Source: Pisaster brevispinus
Lineage: Eukaryota > Echinodermata > Asteroidea > Forcipulatida > Asteriidae
Direction of reading: 5' to 3'
Assembly: GCA_023634235.1 (NCBI GenBank)
Contig: JAMKCF010000023.1
Span: 5,121,001-5,185,000, forward strand
DNA: 64,000 nucleotides
Under the pieces are notes generated by a model, which did not search any database, had not been told where the DNA came from, and saw nothing but the letters and a program-made list of their open reading frames with translations. Of this stretch, positions 56,693 to 64,000 are shown one piece after another. The position numbers were made by a program, and so were the translations under genes. The first letter of the stretch is position 1, and the number at the start of each line of letters is the position of its first letter.

Positions 56693-59415
56693 TGCTAGTG
56701 CTAAATAAGGAATGGCTACCTCGATATTTTAGAGTTTCCCCCCTCGTGGTGTAATGTTTCTACCAGTGTTGAAACACTTTACCATATAACGGCGCCTCCC
56801 CTCGAAGTCAAGGCCATGTTAGCTTCACCGAGAAGTCCGTTTCATATTGTCGTGGCACCATTATATTTTTATGAATGTCAATGATGGTGTCACCAATGAT
56901 TTGCCTATTGCTATTAGTTCATAAAAGCTGTCTGGCACGTTACAACGTTCCAGATGCAACGTATTAATAGTTCAAGGATGCTTGCGCTCAATGGCATAAC
57001 CAGACATTTGCATTTTGCGGGGGCGAGCAAGCGGGGGGAAAAACACAATTTTTTAACCGGGAGCGCCACTGGTTGGGCTGGTAATGGTTGGGGTGCCTGG
57101 TGGCGGGACACCGGCAGTGGCGTAACCAGGGTGAGGGCTTTGGCCCCTCCCCAACGATCCTGTTCCCCACAACGAGATCGAAGAAAACATTAAACTAGAA
57201 TTTGGTATTTTTTTTTGCAATTAAAGTATCTTTAGTATAATCTGTTGTTTGATAAAAACATACACATATATGGTTCAGTGAACCAACTAGTATAATTAAC
57301 TGTGCATGTACAGAGTATACCAGTTTTGTCACAAACATAACAAGCCATCCCAAAAGCAATAGAATAATGCATTTCCACTTATTTATATTGACATGAAACT
57401 AAGTATAATATTTTAGACAATTTTATAGAATACATTACTTTATTCATTTTCAAATTGATTTCCCTTCAAATGCTGGCTGAATGTCCATTACTTTGATTGA
57501 AAAGTTTAACCACACACAAGTAGACATAATATTGAACTAGTTTGTTTCATGGAATTCTCCCTTGTGATTAAACCCATTGAAGAGTGAAACCATACAAGAT
57601 GCAAGTCACGAGACGAGACCATTATGTGACCACAAATTTGTTTTTTATGGCAGATGTTAAACGCATCATAGATATTATTTTTAAGGACAAGGAAGAAGAA
57701 ATTATAAAACTGGAACGCACTCAAGATGTGTAAAAAGCTTAACATTTTATCAGTTACAAAGCTTCTTGTGACGAGTGAGAAAGAAGTACTCAAAGACAAG
57801 CCTCAAGAAAAATTTTGAGGCGTCATGTAGTTCTTTATAGGGGTTGGAAAAGGTAGGAGGGAACGTCTGCAAGCAAATTTGACACCCTCATCCTCCCTCA
57901 CCACACATTTTATACTTTACTTGTGCAGAACCCTGCAGTCCAATCCTAATGTAAAAGAAAAAAGGAAAAAAGGAGGGGGGAAAAAAACCTCCAAACAAAC
58001 ATACGAATAAAGACCCAAGAACCTCTATTGACATAAAATAACAGGAAACAATCCAATCAGAAGCAAAATGATAACGTTACTAAAAAAGACACTAAATAAA
58101 TACGTTGGTAAACAAATAAGGACTAAAAGGGCTAAGGCACTACTCTTGTATTCCCATTCATATGCCCTTTTTGTTAAAAAGTGTAATATTGTTGGAAATT
58201 CTGTAAAACGTTTGGTAATTTTTCATTTCCTGTCATGTCCTCGGGCTAGGTTTGGCGAAGAAACAAATTGAATGCGACGCTCAATGGTTGTGCATACACA
58301 CGCCTACTGCATTTCCCTTAATCACTTAACTTTAACACTTCCCTAAACACTTCCCTTTCGTGTTTATATTACACGTTTAAACATGGCCACATGATCTCCT
58401 CTCGACCAATCAGAATGATTAAACTGTGTTGGGTATTTATGAATATAAACCAAAAAAATACATTGTTTAAAAAAAAAACTAGTTGACTGAAAAAATTAAT
58501 AAACATAAATATATGTCACTTTCCGCGTAAATCGGATGTGTAGTCCACTACACTGATTGTTTACACATTTCCAACCCAAGCAAGTTCTTCTTGAGGTCTC
58601 CTTTAACTTCGCCTCACTTCACTGGTCTTGTCCTTAGGTCAATGAATGTTATTAAAGGTAATTCACAGGATTGGTAGAGCTGACAAAATAGTTCCAGACA
58701 GTGTTCATATTTTGTGTGATCAACCATGTATATAAAATAACAAACCTGTGAAAATGTGTACTTAATAATCCGTCTTATGAGTCAGAAAAAAAGAAGAACA
58801 AAATAGAGCACAATTTTTTGCAAGTATACACATTGTCCTTAATTTAAGTTGGAACAACTGAAATCATTTTTTCAAGGTTTTCAGGTACAGTTTTCTCGAA
58901 ATTATGGTAGACAATACTAAAAAATTGCCATGTTAGTCTGATAGATAAAACAAGGGAGGTAGTGGTAGCACTTGAGACTAACTAATTACATAAAAAAACT
59001 GCATGAGCTTTCGTAGCAACAACTACTTCACTAACTAATTACATAAAAAACTGCGTGAGCTTTCGTAGCAACAACTACTTCATGAAGTGGTTGTTTCTAC
59101 GAAAGCTCACACAGTTTTTTAATGTAATTAGTCTTTATTCAAAGTGCTACCATTACCTTCCTCGAAAATAATGGCAAATTTTAAAGGGACATATTTCACA
59201 GAAAAAAATGGTTCTGATATGAACTTCTCAATAAGTCAGCTTTCAGACTAATCCTGTATAATACCTTTAATGTAAGTGCACTTTTCATGCCTAGCCTTTG
59301 ACCTTCAAAGATGAAAATCCAGAGTCATTCAATATTTGGTCCCAGTACTAATAAGAACAATAGCTGAAGACACCGAGTTAAAAAACAAAGAGAAGAGTTT
59401 GAGCACTGATACTGA
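56693..59415. other. Upstream region of ACE-B and downstream region of the zinc-finger gene
   Basis: Near 56990-57160 is a GC-richer patch with two GGCGTAACCAG-like words and TTGGGG runs that looks like an old repeat. The dispersed repeat at 58655-59275 fills the right part. I see no exon. The ACE-B promoter should lie just above 56692, but no TATA box stands out. Confidence 0.45.
58655..59275. repeat. Second copy of the 46735-type repeat, with an inserted duplicated/inverted segment
   Basis: Flanks match 46735-47102 (GGATTGGTAGAGCTGACAA, TTTTGTGTGATCAACCAT, GTATAATACCTTTAA). The match is broken at about 58915-59165 by a segment with two direct copies of ATTACATAAAAAACTGC...GAGCTTTCGTAGCAACAAC and then an inverted copy (GTTGTTTCTACGAAAGCTC). 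The insert therefore has a direct-direct-inverted layout. Confidence 0.7.
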
Positions 59416-62400
59416 CTAAACTTCCTCATTAAGCATTCGATGACGATCTGTCTGGTGTCTCTTCAAAGTAGATGGACGAATAAATCCCTTGCCACAAAAT
59501 TCACAATGGTAGGGGTACAATCCACTGTGTCGAAACATATGATCTCTCAACTGACGTCGTCGGGTAAACTTACTCCCACAAATCTTGCATGAAAACTGTG
59601 GCACACTGGCGTGAGTGAGTAGATGCTCCTTTAATGTAAAGTTGTACTTGTAACTCTTCCCACAGATACTACAAACATATCTGGTCAGTCTAAACAAGTT
59701 GGACGATTGACTCCCATTGGATAACAGCCCAATATTTCTTTTAAAGGCTAGACAAATCCCTGAGTTTATATTTACTGCAGAGGTGTTTGGGGCATTGCTG
59801 AAAGTATCAGCGATGCTGCAGATGGGGTTAGGGGTAGTCTCTTGCCATGTCACTTGTGGGTTATCATCTTTCTCTTTGCTGCGTTCCGTTTTGGAAGGTG
59901 GAGAGCTAGAATTGTTCTCAGTTGAGTCATGGATGACTTGTGGAAACACTGCTCTCAAACTACCCCCAGACAGGGCAGATGTGTCAGAGAGGAAGTTATC
60001 ATATTGAGAGGTTTCTTCTAAAATTTCTTGCGCGTCTCCTTCTGTGATTTCATCAGTTGTTTCCCCACCAAGACGCACCTCTGATGAGACCTCCACTTCA
60101 GAATGTGCAGATGTGATCCCTGTAGGTGTGGGGAAAGCATGTTGTGACGATGGAGCACCTAAAGCATACCTTTGGCTACCATGAACCTGCTTTGCGTGTT
60201 CATCTAACTCGGACATTTGTGAAAAGAATTGAAGACAGATCTGGCAGTGAAATCCAGTGCTCTCATTGAACTGTATAAAAACCTTGTCACTGAATTTTTG
60301 GTGGATCTTCTCGTGTTTGATCAAGCTTGTCCCATTGAAGAAGCCCTTGTGGCAAACGGAACAACTGTAAGGCATCACAGTGCAATGCATGCGCATGTGG
60401 CGTTGTAAATATTGAGCCAACTTGAAGCTCTGCCCACACACATCACAGAAGAAGCACATACGCATGTCCATTCCATGGTTTGTCTGTGCATGGCGGCTCA
60501 GTATCTGAATACTACCAAATGTCTTGCTACAGATTCCACACTTGTAAGGCCTAAGAATTGGCACTGTTTCAGTTTCGGCACAATGAACCTCTGTTTGGTT
60601 TTGATTTATTCCTGCAAAGGCCGCACGGAACTGGCTTTGGATCGGTGTTTGATTTCTTGTTTCAATAGACTTGGCTAAGGCCATAAGCCTATTGCCAACA
60701 CATCTGATTGGTTTTGTTGCAGAGGAAGGCAAGAGTCCAGTGACATTTTCATTATCATTATCGTTAGAACCACGAAGAGAGTTTGGTGGCTGTTCTTTAA
60801 ATGAGAGTACATCTGTTGGTTGATACTGATCAGGAAAGCTTTCCTGGTTATCTGGAGGCACTCTAACTCTTCCAAAGTCAAGATTATCTGAATGGATTGA
60901 CAAGGAGCAGGGTTCTGCAAACTGAGTAAGTTCATGTTCCTCTTTCACAATAACAGATCCTTCCAAACTCTCTTCAGTACTGGTCTCAGCTTGGTCACTA
61001 TCCATACGGCAAACACTTTGACCATCAAGGATACTTGAGGCAGATGTTACTTGGTAGTCCTCTGGATTTAATGAAGATGATGTCATCTCTCCTAACACAG
61101 TCTCTACTGTATCCTCCTTGGAACCCCCATCCTCTGTCCATCCATCACTTTGGCTGCCTTTTTCTACCATGATGGTTTCTGGAAGACCAGTAATCCCTGA
61201 TACCTTGACCTCCCATGGTTGCTTGGTCAACCCTTTCCCTTTGTACAGAAAATGAAGGGCTTGGGTGGCATAGTACTGGCCGGATTGGTTAGCTGCATCC
61301 TGAAGTTTGACCAGTACTTCACAACCAGTTTGCACAGCCAACTCATGAGCCTGTAATTAGAAAATAGAAAAAAACAAACATGAAATATATAGCTTCACTA
61401 ATTGAAAAAAATTGAAGAATTCAAGCAGAGCTTGCAATGTGAAGTCAAAAATAAATATTGACTAGGCATTGGGTGTTTGTGAACAAACACAAAGCTGTTC
61501 TGAGTAGTTTTGCTTTGATGAGCGCTCCAGAACTTTAAAGTAGGTCTGACTTAGAGGGAGAGACCATTCACCTTTGGCATGCACTTACTTTGACTTGAAA
61601 AGTGTCTATCAAAACCTAAACCTACATGTAACCTTCATTCTGATACTGAGTCAGAAACTGAACAGGTCTCACAAGTTAGTACGTAAAGTGAACAACCCCT
61701 TATATCAAGGAACTGATCTCACAAATTAGTATGTAGAGCGATATGACCCTGTATTTTATTATAAAAATACAGGTCTCATAAGTTAGTACTTATTGTGTAC
61801 GCAAAGTGAACTACCTGTCATATCAAGGAACAGCTCTCAAAAGTTAGTACATAAAGTGAAATAAGCCTCATATCAAAGAACAGGTTTTACAAGTTAGTAC
61901 GTAAAGCGAACAACGTCTTACAAGTTAGTACGTACAGCAAACAACCTTTCATATCAAGGATTAGGAAGTCCTCACAAACTAGTGCGTAAAGCGAAATAAC
62001 CCTGCAATATCAAGGAACAGGTCTGATAAGTTAGTACTTAAAGTGTACGTAAAGTGGACTACTGCTCATGCACTGCGTGGCATTTTGAATAAACTACATC
62101 ATCAAATGGGAAGACAGTAAAAACGGTTTGCCTAACATAAAGTCAATGTACTTTCTCTCGGCTTAATCTACAACAAAAGATGAACTTTTTGAATTTTCAG
62201 GGTTTTCGTTCAAAGGCATTGTATTGGGACAACTTTGTTCCCATACTCGTAACTTGTGTAAACAAGTGCAGTGTTGCGTGATTGCTTTCTATGGTTTATT
62301 GTGTGACACAATGAATCACACTAAAAATACAACTTCGGAGTCTAGACTTTATGATGTACATTTAACCAAATGTTGCGCTCATGGTTTTGTCATTGAATTC

Positions 62401-63219
62401 AGTTTCATTATGTTGTTCAATAGCTGTCTGATACCTTCGACACAGAATTTTTGTTTTGATCAAGTTAATTGTGCCCGGATTTATGGTTCGCTGAATGTAC
62501 GGGGGTGGTTGTGGTGACAACCCACTGTTATCCTTTACAATTGAAAACGTGAGTAATTATCTCATGTTTGACCCTAGTACTATTCTCGTCTAGTTTTTAG
62601 CTAATGTAATAGGGTCAAAACGTGAGGGCATTAACACTATATTGCATTTACATGTATACTATACATGTAGTTTTGGTTGGGAAGCAGTTTGAAACAGAAT
62701 TCAATTTTTTCTTTCCAAATGAAGTCAGAGTGAATTAGTTTGCTTGTTACATGAAAACCCCATGAAAATGATTAGGGGGTATCGCTACCGATGCGCCAAT
62801 TAGTTGAAATTAATCTCATTCGACTCTCGCAGCTTAGACAGTTGGCAGCTCAACGTACAAAACATTTCAGCAGGTTTACATGTGCACATGCACTTTTATT
62901 TTCATACACATGTCGGTATCTGATGCGTGTTTGCATGGCCAGCCACTAAAGACTGTCTGGACGAGTCTGTTTTAACTAAGGGTAGTATGTTCAAATGCTG
63001 TAAGTAAACTAATCGTTTACACTACAGAACATTCGTAAATGATGTTTTGCGGTGCTACCTGCTTTAGTATTAATAATTTAATAAACAACATAGCGTAAAC
63101 GACATGTTATTTTCTTGTTTTAGATGCGTATATTACCTCAGAATTAGCATTACCTTCGGCAAATGTTCATCCGTCGACCTACACAAAATATTGTGATCGT
63201 GGCAACAGGCAAAAACCAT
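59416..63219 (-). CDS. C2H2 zinc-finger protein with seven fingers (4+3) and an SRF/MADS-like N-terminal segment, two coding exons, 666 aa
   Basis: Exon 1 is 63154-63219 (22 codons, CCGAAG/GTAATG donor). Exon 2 is 59416-61350 (TTACAG acceptor); both are phase 0. Residues 22-60 read KAHELAVQTGCEVLVKL then GQYYATQAL, much like the second half of a MADS domain (SRF: KAYELSVLTG). An acidic, Ser/Thr-rich middle follows. C2H2 fingers lie at about 291-314, 322-344, 350-372 and 389-412. A ~165-residue low-complexity linker leads to fingers at about 580-602, 608-630 and 636-659, the last followed only by RMLNEEV. All seven have the CxxC...HxxxH (or Hx4H) spacing. It is probably a nuclear DNA-binding transcription factor. 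I cannot assign it to a named family member. The region before exon 1 has a possible acceptor (CAATTTAG), so a 5' untranslated exon may lie further right. Confidence 0.85.
61630..62062. repeat. Degenerate tandem array in the zinc-finger gene intron
   Basis: About eight imperfect units, mostly 50-65 bp, share CAAGTTAGTACGTAAAGCG, a GAACAACC-like segment and CATATCAAGGAACAGGTCTC. Units vary in length and sequence, so this is an old minisatellite. It is the main feature of the 1.8 kb intron. Confidence 0.8.
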
Positions 63220-64000
63220 CTTCTCAAAAAACCTTCTAAATTGATAACTTAAATTTCTAGAGGAACAAAAGTTACATCCTTAAAAATAATGTTCAGTGAA
63301 AAAATCACAGGATGAACGATAAATGTAATGCCTGCATAGAATTAGGGTCATGTCTACCGTCTCAAACTCATGGACAGGTTCAGGAACTGGATCATGTAAT
63401 CCTATGGTAAACTGTTACTACGCTTGCTTTCCGCTAATAACATCTTAGTGCATGACACGACAGGGCTTTAGTAGCATATAATAATTTTGAATTGATAATA
63501 TAAATTCTGGTCTATGGTATTGTACTAAAACCATAATTGTATTATTTGTTTTGTCTTTTTAATACTGAATATATGTTCTTGTTGAGCTAAAATAGTAAAT
63601 ATGGGATATGATTTTATCGTTAATTTTGGCTCCTCACACCCATGAAAATTTTTAATTTTCTCCACCCCCCTTCTCATTCAGCTCTAATTACCGCCCTTTT
63701 GCAAACCCCATCAAGTTTTTTGTTTGCTACACGGTGATATAAAACAATAAAAACAATAAAAAGCTAGACGAAAACAAAACCTCTTCCGACAGCAAGTCGG
63801 AACAGCTAAAAAAGGAAACAGCCAAGCCCAATATAAACTGTGTACACCGTTTACCAGTTTTAAATGTGTTTAATCTTTAAATATTTAAGAGAAAATTTGC
63901 TGAAAGTGAAAGGTTGCATGCCTGGAGGGGTATGAAAAACAGTATAGAAAACCATTTTTAATCAACTCACTTTTTGGAAGACTGTTCTGCACAAGTTTTC
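63220..64000. other. Upstream region of the zinc-finger gene
   Basis: AT-rich with no clear repeat. On the minus strand, CCAAAAA/GTGAGT near 63973 could be a donor of a 5' untranslated exon of the zinc-finger gene or part of a neighbouring gene beyond the window. Confidence 0.35.

Noticed and set aside
61630..62062. Possible CRISPR-like array
   Set aside because: Units are degenerate, the spacers are not unique, and the window is plainly from an animal genome.

Overview
This is a 64 kb piece of an animal nuclear genome. It is AT-rich, its genes are split by GT-AG introns, and it is crowded with short inverted-repeat transposons and tRNA-derived SINEs. The gene set (a dopamine beta-hydroxylase type enzyme, single-domain ACE-like peptidases, torsin, glomulin) is metazoan. 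The frequent TAGGCCTA-type words and the repeat families look echinoderm, most likely sea star. That placement is inference from pattern, not from a search.

Layout, left to right. A small exon of an unidentified minus-strand gene lies at the left edge. Next is a 1.13 kb hAT-like element with a perfect 8 bp target duplication. A torsin-4A-like gene (+, 3507-5542) converges on a nine-exon HSD17B7 (-, 6705-14228). After 3.4 kb, a thirteen-exon dopamine beta-hydroxylase gene (+, 17658-26518) converges on the first of two ACE-like peptidase genes (ACE-A, -, 28950-37907). ACE-A is head-to-head with glomulin (+, 38965-46530). Glomulin converges on the second ACE-like gene (ACE-B, -, 48256-56692). 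Last is a two-exon C2H2 zinc-finger gene (-, 59416-63219).

I rebuilt every gene exon by exon from splice sites and reading phase. The models have lengths close to their families: HSD17B7 338 aa, DBH 614 aa, ACE-A 643 aa, ACE-B 649 aa. Glomulin is longer than its human counterpart, and two of its splice junctions are uncertain.

The most notable biology is in the two ACE genes. They share exon lengths and phases through exon 11, carry the ACE2-type substrate-pocket arginine rather than the ACE-type glutamine, have lost the arginine of the second chloride site, and end in different short hydrophobic tails that suggest membrane or GPI anchoring. Both keep a GC-AG intron at the same place, and ACE-B has a second GC donor. 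Separately, one dispersed MITE family carries perfect GGTCAnnnTGACC palindromes (nuclear-receptor IR3 / estrogen-response-element consensus); seven perfect copies occur in the window. The genes do not form a pathway together. Head-to-head placement of ACE-A and glomulin suggests a shared promoter region.
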